NCBI RefSeq assembly: GCF_001279525.1
Contig: NZ_LGDY01000124.1
Span: 62,001 to 126,000, forward strand
From: Nocardia sp. NRRL S-836
GTDB taxonomy: Bacteria > Actinomycetota > Actinomycetes > Mycobacteriales > Pseudonocardiaceae
DNA: 64,000 nt
Reading direction: 5' to 3'
Numbering within the stretch: the first letter of the stretch is position 1; each line of letters starts with the position of its first letter. The translations under genes and the position numbers were made by a program. This document shows positions 7,962 through 16,808 of the stretch, piece by piece. The notes under the pieces are model-generated. The model was given only the letters and a program-made list of their open reading frames with translations. It was not told where the DNA came from and did no database searches.

Positions 7962-9389
7962 ATGTGGGAATACGCCCCCGCGCCCGAGTCGCGGGACATC
8001 GCGAACCTCAAGCCGAACTACCGGATGTTCGTCGACGGCGAGTTCGTCGAGGGCTCCGGCGAACCGCTCAAGAGCATCAACCCCGGCACGGAGGAGGTGC
8101 TCGCCGAGGTCTCCACCGCGTCAGCGTCCGATGTGGACACCGCGGTGAAGGCCGCCCGCCGCGCCTACGACCGCGTGTGGTCGAAGATGCCCGGTGCCGA
8201 GCGCGCCAAGTACATCTACCGCATCGCGCGGCAGATCCAGGAACGCGCGCGTGAGCTCGCGGTGCTGGAGTCGCTGGACAACGGCAAGCCGATCAAGGAG
8301 TCGCGCGACGTCGACGTCCCCACGGCCGCCGCGCACTTCTTCTACCACGCGGGCTGGGCGGACAAGCTGTCCTACGCGGGCTACGGCCCCGACCCGCGGC
8401 CGCTGGGCGTGGCCGGTCAGGTCATCCCGTGGAACTTCCCGCTGCTGATGGCCGCGTGGAAGATCGCCCCGGCGCTGGCGTGCGGCAACACCGTCGTGCT
8501 GAAGCCGGCCGAGACCACCCCGCTGACCGCGCTGGTGCTCGCCGAGATCATCCAGCAGTGCGACCTGCCGCCGGGCGTCGTCAACATCATCCCCGGCGCC
8601 GGTGACGTGGGCGCGACCCTCGTCGAGCACCCGGACGTGAACAAGGTGGCCTTCACCGGTTCCACCGAGGTCGGCAAGATCATCCAGGGCAACCTGGCCG
8701 GCACGGCGAAGAAGCTCACCCTGGAGCTCGGCGGCAAGGCGGCGAACATCGTGTTCGACGACGCCCCGCTCGACCAGGCCGTCGAGGGCATCGTCAACGG
8801 CATCTTCTTCAACCAGGGCCACGTCTGCTGCGCCGGTTCGCGCCTGCTGGTCCAGGAGTCGATCGCGGACGAGCTGCTGGAGAAGCTGCACGCCCGCGTC
8901 TCCACGCTGCGCGTCGGCGACCCGCTGGACAAGAACACCGACGTCGGCGCGATCAACTCCCGCGAGCAGCTCACGAAGATCAAGGAGCTGACCGAGGCGG
9001 GCGAGGCCGAGGGCGCGACCCGCTGGAGCTCCTCCTGCCCGTTGCCGGACAAGGGTTTCTACTTCGCCCCGACGGTGTTCTCCGGTGTCTCGCAGGCCAT
9101 GCGCATCGCCCGTGAGGAGATCTTCGGCCCGGTGCTGTCGGTCCTGACCTTCCGCACCCCGGAGGAGGCGGTGGCCAAGGCGAACAACACCCCGTACGGC
9201 CTGTCCGCCGGCGTGTGGACCGAGAAGGGCTCCCGCATCCTTTGGACGGCGTCGAAGATGCGCGCCGGCGTCGTCTGGTCCAACACGTTCAACCGCTTCG
9301 ACCCCACCGCCCCGTTCGGCGGCTACCAGGAGTCGGGCTTCGGCCGCGAGGGCGGCCGCACCGGTCTGGAGGCCTACCTCGATGTCTGA
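7962..9389 (+). CDS. Aldehyde dehydrogenase (full length)
   Basis: A 475-residue NAD(P)-dependent ALDH starting 4 bp after deoC. VIPWNFPLLMAAWKIAPALA is the cofactor-domain motif, FTGSTEVGK the Rossmann turn, and LELGGKAANIVF holds the general base Glu255. The nucleophile Cys289 is in FFNQGHVCCAGSR. The C-terminal PFGGYQESGFGREGG is standard. Its position suggests it oxidises acetaldehyde from DeoC, though substrate choice is inferred. It overlaps the next gene by 8 bp, so translation is probably coupled. Confidence 0.93.
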   Translation: MWEYAPAPESRDIANLKPNYRMFVDGEFVEGSGEPLKSINPGTEEVLAEVSTASASDVDTAVKAARRAYDRVWSKMPGAERAKYIYRIARQIQERARELAVLESLDNGKPIKESRDVDVPTAAAHFFYHAGWADKLSYAGYGPDPRPLGVAGQVIPWNFPLLMAAWKIAPALACGNTVVLKPAETTPLTALVLAEIIQQCDLPPGVVNIIPGAGDVGATLVEHPDVNKVAFTGSTEVGKIIQGNLAGTAKKLTLELGGKAANIVFDDAPLDQAVEGIVNGIFFNQGHVCCAGSRLLVQESIADELLEKLHARVSTLRVGDPLDKNTDVGAINSREQLTKIKELTEAGEAEGATRWSSSCPLPDKGFYFAPTVFSGVSQAMRIAREEIFGPVLSVLTFRTPEEAVAKANNTPYGLSAGVWTEKGSRILWTASKMRAGVVWSNTFNRFDPTAPFGGYQESGFGREGGRTGLEAYLDV

Positions 9390-10245
9390 TCGCATCTCGG
9401 TCGCGAAGACCTACAAGCTCTACATCGGCGGCGCCTTCCCCCGCTCGGAGTCCGGCCGCTCCTACCCGGTCACCGACACCAAGGGCACCTTCCTCGCGAA
9501 CGCGGCCCTGGGCTCCCGCAAGGACGCCCGCGACGCCGTGACCGCCGCCCGCAAGGCGTTCGGCCCGTGGTCGGCCGCCACCGCGTACAACCGCGGCCAG
9601 GTCCTCTACCGCGTGGCCGAGGTCCTGGAAGGCCGCCGCGAGCAGTTCACCACCGAGGTCGCCGCCTCGGAGGGCGTGCCGCTGAAGAAGGCGCAGTCCC
9701 TGGTGGACACCGCCATCGACCGCTGGGTCTGGTACGCGGGCTGGACCGACAAGATCGCCGCCGTCCTCGGCTCCGCGAACCCGGTCGCGGGCCCGTACTT
9801 CTCGTTCTCCACCCCGGAACCGACCGGCGTGGTGGCCGTGCTGGCCCCTCAGCAGTCCTCGCTGCTGGGCCTGGTCTCCGTCATCGCCCCGGTCATCGCC
9901 TCCGGCAACACCTGCGTGGTCATCACCTCGCAGGACCGCCCTCTCCCGGCGATCACCCTGTCCGAGGTCATGGCCACCTCCGACCTGCCCGGCGGCGTCG
10001 TCAACATCATCACCGGCCGCGCCGCCGAGATCGCCCCGTGGCTCGCCTCGCACGCGGACGTGAACGCCCTGGACCTCACCGGCGCTCCCGAGTCCCTGCG
10101 CGCGGACCTGGAACGCTCGGCCGCCGGGACCGTGAAGCGGGTGCTGCGGGTCAGGTCCGACGAGGACTTCACCCGCGAGCCGGACCTCTCGCGCCTGCGC
10201 GCGTACCTGGAGACGAAGACGGTCTGGCACCCGATGGGCGTGTGA
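9382..10245 (+). CDS. Half-length aldehyde dehydrogenase homologue lacking the catalytic Cys
   Basis: A 287-residue protein that aligns with the N-terminal, cofactor-binding half of ALDHs (YKLYIGGAFPRSESGRSYPV, then PEPTGVVAVLAPQQSSLLGL and DLPGGVVNIITG). It ends soon after the second Rossmann strand, without the Glu base, the Cys nucleophile or the C-terminal domain. There is no sign of a frameshift: the frame stops cleanly and the next gene begins 5 bp away on the other strand. It overlaps the full ALDH gene by 8 bp. It may be a regulatory or structural partner of the active ALDH. The deoC-ALDH-ALDH order is known in actinobacteria. Confidence 0.85.
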   Translation: MSDRISVAKTYKLYIGGAFPRSESGRSYPVTDTKGTFLANAALGSRKDARDAVTAARKAFGPWSAATAYNRGQVLYRVAEVLEGRREQFTTEVAASEGVPLKKAQSLVDTAIDRWVWYAGWTDKIAAVLGSANPVAGPYFSFSTPEPTGVVAVLAPQQSSLLGLVSVIAPVIASGNTCVVITSQDRPLPAITLSEVMATSDLPGGVVNIITGRAAEIAPWLASHADVNALDLTGAPESLRADLERSAAGTVKRVLRVRSDEDFTREPDLSRLRAYLETKTVWHPMGV

Positions 10246-10249
10246 GACC

Positions 10250-10456
10250 TCAGCCGGCGGCGTAGGCCTTGCCCTGCGCCGCCAGCTCCTCGCCGAGGAT
10301 GCGGACCGCCTTCGGGCCGACGCCGTGGATCTGCAGCAGCGCCTTGGCGGAGACCTTGGTGAGGGATTCGAACGTCGTGTAGCCGTGGGCGGCGAGCTGA
10401 CGGGTGGCGACTGTGCCGATGGTGCGCGGGAACTCGGTCTCAGGCTGTTCGGTCAT
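10250..10456 (-). CDS. Helix-hairpin-helix protein
   Basis: A 68-residue protein with one helix-hairpin-helix unit near its centre: TRQLAAHGYTTFESLTKVSA followed by KALLQIHGVGPKAVRILGEE. The HGVGPKA hairpin is the non-specific DNA-binding loop of this fold. Start ATG 10456 gives MTEQPETEFPRTIG; the frame extends upstream but looks non-coding. Standalone proteins like this are common in actinobacteria. The role is unknown, possibly DNA binding or a protein-protein module. Confidence 0.8.
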   Translation of the reverse strand: MTEQPETEFPRTIGTVATRQLAAHGYTTFESLTKVSAKALLQIHGVGPKAVRILGEELAAQGKAYAAG

Positions 10457-10547
10457 GGCACCATTCTCACGCCGCCGCACCGATCGGCCGAGACAAGCCG
10501 TTTCGCTTCTGATCGAGCCGAAGGCGAGGCGTTCAAAGCTCTTCAAC

Positions 10548-10710
10548 GGCGGTTCCGCGGTGGGTGGCTTCCCCGTCTAGCGCTCCGATCGTCTGCCGGG
10601 CCTGAGGAGGGGTGTCAACCGGGCACGCTCTTCGCCCGGTTGACACCCCTCCTCAGGTCTGGCTCGCTCCGTGAGAGCTAGGCGGGGCAGCCGCCCACCG
10701 CAACGCAACC
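10548..10710. repeat. Long gapless inverted repeat (163 nt)
   Basis: Inner arms 10601-10624 and 10634-10657 are perfect 24-nt complements around a 9-nt loop (ACGCTCTTC). Outside them the symmetry continues without gaps for another 53 nt on each side. Matching is weak next to the perfect core and strong at about 10557-10585 against its mirror (roughly 25 of 29). The whole intergenic stretch 10457-10797 between the helix-hairpin-helix gene and the response regulator contains no gene. It could be a MITE-like element, a structured RNA or a strong bidirectional terminator. The CTAGC near each end may mark its limits. Confidence 0.75.
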
Positions 10711-10797
10711 ACCAACGCAACCGGCAGCCGCCCTAAGCACCAGGCGTGCCATCAACCCGCTAACCGCGCTGGCCGGCTTCTTTGGGAGTGTCGGGGT

Positions 10798-10814
10798 CTG
10801 GGGCGGAGCCCCAG
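10798..10814. terminator. Hairpin downstream of the response regulator
   Basis: CTGGGGC pairs with GCCCCAG across GGA. The next bases on the plus strand are AAAAC, so on the minus strand the hairpin is preceded by a U run. It lies 20 bp beyond the stop of the response-regulator gene. GGGGCGGAGCCCC hairpins are common intergenic elements in actinomycetes. Confidence 0.5.
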
Positions 10815-10833
10815 AAAACAGACCAAAGGCGGG

Positions 10834-11463
10834 TCACGAGTTCACCAGACCCGCCCGCCAGGCCCACGACGCGATCCCCACCCGGTTCTTCACGTTCAAC
10901 TTCGTCTGCACCGACGCCAGATGCGTCTTCACCGTCGACAAGGACAGGTACAACGCCCCGGCGATCTCCTGGTTCGACAACCCCCGGGCCACCTCCCGCA
11001 CCACGTCCTGCTCCCGAGCCGTCAACAGCCCGAGGTCAGGCCGCGAAGCCGGCCGGGCGAAGTGCTCCAGCATCCGCACGGTGACCTGCGGCGAGATCAA
11101 CGCGTTCCCGGCAGCCGCCGCCCGCACCGCCTCGACCAGCAGCGCAGGCCCGGCGTCCTTCGTCAAAAAGCCGGATGCGCCGTTCTCCAACGCCGTGTGC
11201 ACGTACTCGTCGAGGTCGAACGTCGTCACCACCACGACCTTCGTCGAGGTACCGGACAGCTTCTTCGTGACCTCCAGGCCGTCCAGACCAGGCATGCGGA
11301 TGTCGAGCAGTGCCACGTCCGGCTTCAGCTCGCGGGTCGCGGTGACCGCCGAGATGCCGTCCGGCACGTCCGCGACGACGGTGATGTCCGGCTGCTTCTC
11401 CAGGATCATCCGGAAGCCGACGCGGACCATCTCCTGGTCGTCGGCGATGAGGACCGAGATCAC
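10834..11463 (-). CDS. NarL/LuxR-family response regulator
   Basis: A 209-residue two-component regulator. The receiver domain (1-120) has the acidic pocket ADDQ near 7-9, the phospho-acceptor Asp54 in VALLDIRMPGLDG, and the conserved Lys in FLTKDAGP. The LuxR-type helix-turn-helix (about 145-205) reads LLTAREQDVVREVARGLSNQ and continues through EIAGALYLSLSTVKTHL. Its start overlaps the histidine kinase stop by 4 bp, so the two are translationally coupled. The adjacent divergent ABC/FtsX genes are the likely regulon. Confidence 0.94.
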   Translation of the reverse strand: MISVLIADDQEMVRVGFRMILEKQPDITVVADVPDGISAVTATRELKPDVALLDIRMPGLDGLEVTKKLSGTSTKVVVVTTFDLDEYVHTALENGASGFLTKDAGPALLVEAVRAAAAGNALISPQVTVRMLEHFARPASRPDLGLLTAREQDVVREVARGLSNQEIAGALYLSLSTVKTHLASVQTKLNVKNRVGIASWAWRAGLVNS

Positions 11464-12611
11464 TTCTTCCCCTCCAGTGGCAGTTCCGCGAGCACCTGCC
11501 AGCCGTTCTCGCGCGGGCCGGCGGAGAACAGGCCACCCAGGAGGTCGACCCGCTCACGCATCCCCACGAGACCGTACCCACCCTGGTTCAGCTCGCCGGG
11601 CCGGCCGTCGTCCGCGACCACCACGCGCAACGCCCCCGCGGGCGTCCGGGAGATGTCCACGTCGATCATCGTCGGGGACTGGGCGTGCTTGTGCACGTTC
11701 GTGAGGGACTCCTGGACCAGGCGCAGCACGGAGCGGCCCAGCTCGGGTGGGACCTCGTCGGGCAGGTCGATGCGCAGGCGGGTTTCCAGGCCGAGCTCGC
11801 GGGTGCGTTCGACGGTCGCGATGACGTCGGCGGCGAGGTCGGTGGTGGCGACGTCGTTCTCGCCCTGGCGCAGGGTGCCGACCAGGCGCCGCATCGCGCC
11901 GAGGGCCTCGGTGCCGCTGCGGACGATGCCGGGCAGCAGGCGGTGGGCGGCGCGCGGGTCGTCGTCGGAGACCTCCAGCGCGGCCTGGGCCTGGATCAGC
12001 ATGCCGGTGACGTGGTGGGCGACGACGTCGTGCAGCTCGCGGGCCAGGACGATGCGCTCCTCCTTCTGCGCGTCGGTGACGGCGGCGGCGATCAGGCGGC
12101 CGCTCTCGGTGTCACGGGCGCGGAAGTACAGGCCGGTGCCGACGGCGAGGAAGCCCAGGACGAGGGAGCCGAGCATCTCGTTGTAGTTGTAGGACGAGAG
12201 CCAGTTGTCGCGGACGATCGCGGCGAACACGCTCACCGCCACCAGCGAGCCGACCGACCACGTGGCGGAGCGGCGGGGTTCCTCGCGCACGACCACGGCG
12301 GTGAGCACCAGGCAGGCGGCGGTCTCGGCCACGGTGAGCGGGCTGAGAACCGTCGGCAGGTTCACGTTGAACAGCCGGACCACGAACGACGCCACGAAGA
12401 TCGACGCCACGGTCACCGGGATCGTGAAGGCGCGGGACTTGAACGACGCCACCGCCGCGATGCACGGCGGCACGCTCAGCAGCCACACCAGGGCCTGCGA
12501 GCTCGTCGGCCCCGACATGAAGATGAGCTCGGCGAGCATCAGCAGCGCGAGCGCGGCGGCGATCGGCCATTGGCCCCGATGACTGTCCACGGTAGACAAC
12601 GGTAGGACCAC
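11460..12611 (-). CDS. Sensor histidine kinase (HisKA_3 type)
   Basis: A membrane kinase of about 383 residues. Five or six predicted hydrophobic segments fill the first 180 residues. The dimerisation/phospho-acceptor motif is ERIVLARELHDVVAHHVTGM (first His of LHDVVAHH). The ATPase domain follows with an N-box LVQESLTNVHKHA and a G-box GGYGLVGMRERV. There is no large extracellular sensor, so it probably senses within the membrane. GTG 12611 is used; GTG 12590 is equally possible because neither has a clear ribosome binding site. It is paired with the response regulator and divergent from an ABC exporter, the layout of envelope-stress or peptide-antibiotic sensing systems (inference). Confidence 0.9.
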   Translation of the reverse strand: MVLPLSTVDSHRGQWPIAAALALLMLAELIFMSGPTSSQALVWLLSVPPCIAAVASFKSRAFTIPVTVASIFVASFVVRLFNVNLPTVLSPLTVAETAACLVLTAVVVREEPRRSATWSVGSLVAVSVFAAIVRDNWLSSYNYNEMLGSLVLGFLAVGTGLYFRARDTESGRLIAAAVTDAQKEERIVLARELHDVVAHHVTGMLIQAQAALEVSDDDPRAAHRLLPGIVRSGTEALGAMRRLVGTLRQGENDVATTDLAADVIATVERTRELGLETRLRIDLPDEVPPELGRSVLRLVQESLTNVHKHAQSPTMIDVDISRTPAGALRVVVADDGRPGELNQGGYGLVGMRERVDLLGGLFSAGPRENGWQVLAELPLEGKK

Positions 12612-12699
12612 CGCACCTGCACGGCCTCGGTCATCCGGCTGATCCGGTGTGTCGTCAAGGCTGAGGTTTCCGCGGCCGCGGCACGGCACCGTCAGCACC

Positions 12700-13389
12700 A
12701 TGAATTCGGTTCTGGCCGCTCGTGGCCTCGTCAAGACCTACGGCGACGTGCACGCGCTCGCCGGGGTGGACATCGACATCGACCCCGGTGACGTGCTGGC
12801 GGTCGTCGGGCCGTCCGGTTCCGGCAAGACGACACTGCTGCACGTGCTGTCCGGGATCCTGCGCGCCGACGGCGGTGAGGTGTTCCTCGACGGGCGTGCG
12901 ATCGGGGAGCTGAACGAGACGGGGCGCAGCGAGCTGCGGCGCACGGCGTTCGGGTTCGTGTTCCAGTCGGGCATGCTCGTCGCCGAGCTCACGGCCGAGG
13001 AGAACGCCGCCCTGCCGATGCTGCTCGCCGGGCGGTCGCGCGAGGAGTCGCTGGGCGCGGCCCGGTCGTGGCTCACGCGGCTGGGGCTGCGGGGCCTGGA
13101 GGGGCGGCGGCCGGGTGAGCTGTCCGGCGGGCAGGCGCAGCGGGTCGCGATCGCACGGGCGCTGGCGCACCGGCCGCGGGTGGTGTTCGCGGACGAACCG
13201 ACCGGCGCGCTCGACACCCGCACCGGCCAGGAGATGATGACCTCGCTGCTGCAGGCCGCCGAGGAGACGAACGCCGCCGTCGTGATCGTCACGCACGACC
13301 AGGCGATCGCCGGCCGGGCCCACCGCGTCGTCGACATCCGGGACGGCCGCATCGCCGCACCCGACCACTCGGGCCAGGTGCCGGCATGA
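12700..13389 (+). CDS. ABC transporter ATP-binding protein (MacB/LolD type)
   Basis: A 229-residue ATPase starting MNSVLAARGLVKTYGDVHAL. Walker A is GPSGSGKTT, the Q-loop region FGFVFQSGMLVAELTAEENA, the signature LSGGQAQRVAIARALAHRP, and Walker B VVFADEP followed by TGALDTRTG. The MacB/LolD subfamily pairs with FtsX-like permeases. The stop overlaps the permease start by 4 bp. ATG 12700 is chosen because family members start there; an upstream in-frame ATG at 12649 would add an unconserved stretch. Likely role is export or mechanotransmission for an envelope or antimicrobial target under control of the divergent two-component system. Confidence 0.94.
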   Translation: MNSVLAARGLVKTYGDVHALAGVDIDIDPGDVLAVVGPSGSGKTTLLHVLSGILRADGGEVFLDGRAIGELNETGRSELRRTAFGFVFQSGMLVAELTAEENAALPMLLAGRSREESLGAARSWLTRLGLRGLEGRRPGELSGGQAQRVAIARALAHRPRVVFADEPTGALDTRTGQEMMTSLLQAAEETNAAVVIVTHDQAIAGRAHRVVDIRDGRIAAPDHSGQVPA

Positions 13390-15563
13390 GGATCGCGCTC
13401 GCGGTGCTGCGCCGCGACCGCCGCAGCCAGGTCGCCACGGTGCTGGTCGCGCTGGGCGTGATGATCGCGGTGTCGCTGGTGCTGTGGCTCGTCGCCGCAC
13501 CGAACGGCCTGCAGGCGCGCGCCGACCGCACCGCGTGGCGTGACATGGCCACCCAGGGCACCCGGATCTCCATCACCCGGACCACCGACTCGTTCCGCGA
13601 CCGGCTCGTCGAACGGTTCGAGGTCGCCCGCGACGAGCCCGGCGACGTGCCGGTGGCGGCCGGGCTCGGCAGGTTCCCGGAGGCCGGGGAGGTCCTGCTG
13701 TCGCCGGCGCTGGCCGACCTGGTGCGCACGACGCCCCCGGAGCGGCTCGGCAACCGGTTCCCCGGCCGGGTGGTCGGCGAGATCGGGCCGGAGGCGCTGA
13801 AGTACCCCGGTGAGCTCGTCGCCGTCGTCGGCCGCACCGCGGTGGACGGCTTCCACGCCGACGGCCTGCGCAACACCGGCGGCTCCTACCGCGACGACTA
13901 CCACGGCATGCTCTACCTGCTCACCCGCGTCGGCCTGGTCGTGCTGGTGGTGCCGTGCCTGGCGCTGGTCGCCTCGGCCGCCCGGCTGACGGCGGCGAAG
14001 CGCGAACGCCGGCTGGCCGCGCTGCGGCTCGCGGGTGCCTCGCCGCGGCAGGTCATCGTGATGACGGCCGTGGAGACGGCGGTGGGCGCGGTCGTCGGCA
14101 GCGTGCTCGGGGTGCTGCTGGCCCGGCCGTTCAGCCACCTCACCGCGAAGATCCCGTGGGAGGGCGGCACCTGGTTCCCCGGCGACTTCGTGCCCTCGCC
14201 CGCGGTCGTGGCGGCGGTGGCCGTGCTCGCACCGGTGCTGGTCATCGGCGCGGCGATCACGGGCCTGCGGCGCGTGGTGAGCCGGCCGCTCGACGCGGAG
14301 CAGCAGCGCCGGGTGCGGTCGTGGCGGCTGCTGATGATCGTCGGCGCGCTGGGCGTGTTCTTCCTCGGCATCACCTACGCGCAGCAGGCCCGTGGCGCCA
14401 ACCAGTTCACCGTGGTCCTGCTGGGTCTCGGGGCGGTGGCGTTCGCGCTGGTGCTGGCGGGGCCGGTGGTCACGGCGCAGGTCGGCCGGTTCTTCGTGGG
14501 GCGCTGGCGGCGGCCGTCGACGCTGCTCGCGGGGCGCAGGCTGGCCGGTGACCCGGTGGCGGCGTTCCGCGGCTCGGCCGGTGTGGTGATCGCGGTGTTC
14601 ACCGGCTCGATGGCGTTGACGATGCTGCCGGGACTGGAGAGCCAGGTGCCGTTCCGCGACTCGACGTGGCGGGAGGACGCGGTCGTCGCGGAGGACGTGA
14701 CGACGGATCTTGCACCGTTGCGCGCGGCCACCCCCGCACCGGTCGTGCCCATGGTGGACGGCTTCGTGAGCAGCGGCGAGGAGGGGGTCAACGGCTCCTA
14801 CGTCGTCGTCGGCAGGTGCGCGGAGGTCGCCACGGTCCTCAACGGGCTGCGGTGCGGGCAGGGACCGGCCGTGTACACCTACGACCGGCTGTACGGCGAC
14901 CGGTTCCGCACCGCGGCGCGGGAGGGCGAGGTGTCGCTGGTGCTGCCGCAGCACTACGAGGTGCGGAGCTTCGAGGGCTCGGGCCGGGTGCAGGCGGTGA
15001 TCGACCCGGAGCTGCTGCCGGCGCTCGCGGGCCGGGTGTCGATGGCAGGGGTGCCGACCACGACCATGAACCGCGAGGTCGTGCACACCGCGCTGGTCGG
15101 CACGCTGCCCGGCGCCCGGCTCACCGACGGTGAGCAGCGCGGCCTCTACGGCGACACGCTCATGGCCGACCTGGAACGCGCCACGGTCATCGGCCTCTCG
15201 ATCGCGGCACTGCTCGGCGGCATCGGCGCGGCGGTGGCCGCGGCCGGTTCGGTGATCGACCGAAGGCGCACCTTCGGTGCTTTGATCGCGGCTGGAACAC
15301 CGATTCGTGTCCTGGCTCACGCATTGCGCCGGGAAGTGGTGCTGCCGGTGTTCACCGTCACCATCGCGGCGTGCGGAGCGGGAATTGTCGTGGGCCTCGG
15401 ACTGCTCACCCTGGCCCGCGGTCTCGTGGGTCACGGGGAAATGCCGCTGACGCCGTGGGTGCTCGCCCCCATTGGCGTCGGACTGGTGGTCGCGCTGGTA
15501 GCGGCCCTGGCGTGCGGTCCGGTACTACGCGGCATCAGCCCGCGGGATTACGCGGCGGAGTAG
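13386..15563 (+). CDS. FtsX-like ABC transporter permease
   Basis: A 725-residue membrane protein with a duplicated FtsX core. One membrane helix near residues 15-40 is followed by an extracytoplasmic region, then helices around 180-310 (VGLVVLVVPCLALVASAARL, ...). A second set follows at about 315-420, and a final helical triplet at the C-terminus (ATVIGLSIAALLGGIGAAVA to PLTPWVLAPIGVGLVVALVA). The large loops (about 50-170 and 430-590) face outward. It is the partner of the upstream ATPase. A strong hairpin terminator follows at 15592. Confidence 0.9.
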   Translation: MRIALAVLRRDRRSQVATVLVALGVMIAVSLVLWLVAAPNGLQARADRTAWRDMATQGTRISITRTTDSFRDRLVERFEVARDEPGDVPVAAGLGRFPEAGEVLLSPALADLVRTTPPERLGNRFPGRVVGEIGPEALKYPGELVAVVGRTAVDGFHADGLRNTGGSYRDDYHGMLYLLTRVGLVVLVVPCLALVASAARLTAAKRERRLAALRLAGASPRQVIVMTAVETAVGAVVGSVLGVLLARPFSHLTAKIPWEGGTWFPGDFVPSPAVVAAVAVLAPVLVIGAAITGLRRVVSRPLDAEQQRRVRSWRLLMIVGALGVFFLGITYAQQARGANQFTVVLLGLGAVAFALVLAGPVVTAQVGRFFVGRWRRPSTLLAGRRLAGDPVAAFRGSAGVVIAVFTGSMALTMLPGLESQVPFRDSTWREDAVVAEDVTTDLAPLRAATPAPVVPMVDGFVSSGEEGVNGSYVVVGRCAEVATVLNGLRCGQGPAVYTYDRLYGDRFRTAAREGEVSLVLPQHYEVRSFEGSGRVQAVIDPELLPALAGRVSMAGVPTTTMNREVVHTALVGTLPGARLTDGEQRGLYGDTLMADLERATVIGLSIAALLGGIGAAVAAAGSVIDRRRTFGALIAAGTPIRVLAHALRREVVLPVFTVTIAACGAGIVVGLGLLTLARGLVGHGEMPLTPWVLAPIGVGLVVALVAALACGPVLRGISPRDYAAE

Positions 15564-15591
15564 TACTCGGCCGGAAGTACGAGAGCGGAAC

Positions 15592-15635
15592 TGGCCCTCA
15601 GCGCGATGTGCGCGGAGGGCCATTTCCCTATTTTT
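15592..15635 (+). terminator. Rho-independent terminator after the permease gene
   Basis: TGGCCCTC at 15592-15599 pairs with GAGGGCCA at 15615-15622, and an inner GCGC/GCGC pair extends the stem. It is followed by TTTCCCTATTTTT. It separates the ABC operon from the VanZ-like gene. Confidence 0.75.
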
Positions 15636-15641
15636 GGATCC

Positions 15642-16172
15642 ATGACGAATGCACAGCTCGCAAGCATCCAGTGGGGCCTTTTCCTCTCGGTCGTCTTCCT
15701 GGTTCCGCAGCTGTTCTTCCGTCAGCTGACCTTCCGCTCCGCGACCATCACCACGTACGCGAGCATGCTGTTCGCCGCGACCTTCCTGCCGCTGCAGACC
15801 GTGCCGCCGCGCCAGGCGGTGCAGCCGGTGCCGTTCCAGTGGGTGGCGGACACGCTGCGCGACGGGCAGATCGCCTTCGACCAGATGACGTTGAACGTGC
15901 TGCTGTTCGTGCCGCTCGGCGCGATGCTGCTGTTCTGGGGCGGGCGCACCATCGGCCAGGCCGCGCTCATCGGCTACGGCGTCTCGCTCGTCATCGAGGG
16001 CTCGCAGCTCGCGTGGGCGAACCGGATCTTCGACGTCGACGACCTCATCACCAACACCACCGGCACCGCGCTCGGCTGGCTCGGCGCGCTGGCCGTCGTG
16101 AAGGTCTACGCGCGCGCCACGACCGCTTCGGTCACCGCGGCGGAGCACCGTCCGCTCGCCGGCGTGCGGTGA
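15642..16172 (+). CDS. VanZ-like family membrane protein
   Basis: A 176-residue protein with about four membrane helices. The family signature is visible: LNVLLFVPLGAMLLF, then YGVSLVIEGSQLAWANRIFD and VDDLITNTTGTALGWLGA. VanZ-like proteins are linked to low-level teicoplanin resistance, but most members have no proven function. ATG 15642 is used; an in-frame ATG at 15606 lies inside the preceding terminator hairpin, which makes it unlikely. It stands after the ABC exporter, in an envelope-related neighbourhood. Confidence 0.85.
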   Translation: MTNAQLASIQWGLFLSVVFLVPQLFFRQLTFRSATITTYASMLFAATFLPLQTVPPRQAVQPVPFQWVADTLRDGQIAFDQMTLNVLLFVPLGAMLLFWGGRTIGQAALIGYGVSLVIEGSQLAWANRIFDVDDLITNTTGTALGWLGALAVVKVYARATTASVTAAEHRPLAGVR

Positions 16173-16181
16173 CCGGCCCCG

Positions 16182-16718
16182 TCAGGTGGTGCGCCAGCCC
16201 AGCTCGCCCGCGGAGTTGACCTCGGCGACGCAGTGCCCGACCGGGCCGCGCGTCTCCAGCGCCGTCGCGACCTGGTCGAACATCTCGACGATCGACGTCC
16301 ACTCCGGCTTGGTCACCTCGTTGCGCTCCTTGTCCCACTCGACCACGCAACCGCGCAGCACCCCGGGACGCAGGTCGACCGCGAGCACGTCACCGGTGCC
16401 GTCGAAGGCGATCGGAAGCCATTCCGAGTGGAATCCGGTGGTCGGCGAACCCGCCTCGGAAGAATCCGCGGGCTTCTTCACATGGGTTTCCCTCAGCACA
16501 AACGCGCGGTCCGCGCCCAGCGGTGTGTAAAAGGGCGGCAGGATCTCGGCGAAGAGGTCGGGTTCCGTGCCGCCGTACACGCTCCACCACAGCTGCAGGT
16601 CGGCGGGAACCCGGAGCTCAGGCAGCGCGTCGTACCTCGGACGGAGCACGGCGCGGGTGGCGGGCGCGTGTTCTGCCAGCCATGCCAGGATCCGGTTCCA
16701 GTGCTCGATGACACCCAC
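16182..16718 (-). CDS. SMI1/KNR4 family protein
   Basis: A 178-residue protein with the SMI1/KNR4 (SUKH) pattern: LRVPADLQLWWSVYGGTEPD (the strand-turn with WWSVYGG), WLPIAFDGTGDVLAVDL and a closing GCVVEWDKE. In bacteria this fold is often an immunity protein against secreted toxins, and in other cases a housekeeping protein. It is convergent with the VanZ gene and divergent from the type VII secretion pair at 16809, so an immunity role is possible but unproven. Confidence 0.82.
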   Translation of the reverse strand: MGVIEHWNRILAWLAEHAPATRAVLRPRYDALPELRVPADLQLWWSVYGGTEPDLFAEILPPFYTPLGADRAFVLRETHVKKPADSSEAGSPTTGFHSEWLPIAFDGTGDVLAVDLRPGVLRGCVVEWDKERNEVTKPEWTSIVEMFDQVATALETRGPVGHCVAEVNSAGELGWRTT

Positions 16719-16808
16719 GGTTCCATGATCTTGGCGGAACGACGGGCGAGGTACCGCTCATCGGGGCAGGATCAGGCGAACAGGTCACACCGGGGGAAGC
16801 GACTTCAG

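Noticed and set aside
12738..15434. Very long open frame on the minus strand opposite the ABC ATPase and permease genes
   Set aside because: Composition is Arg/His/Gln-rich with no recognisable domain, as expected opposite GC-rich genes. The plus-strand genes are clear.
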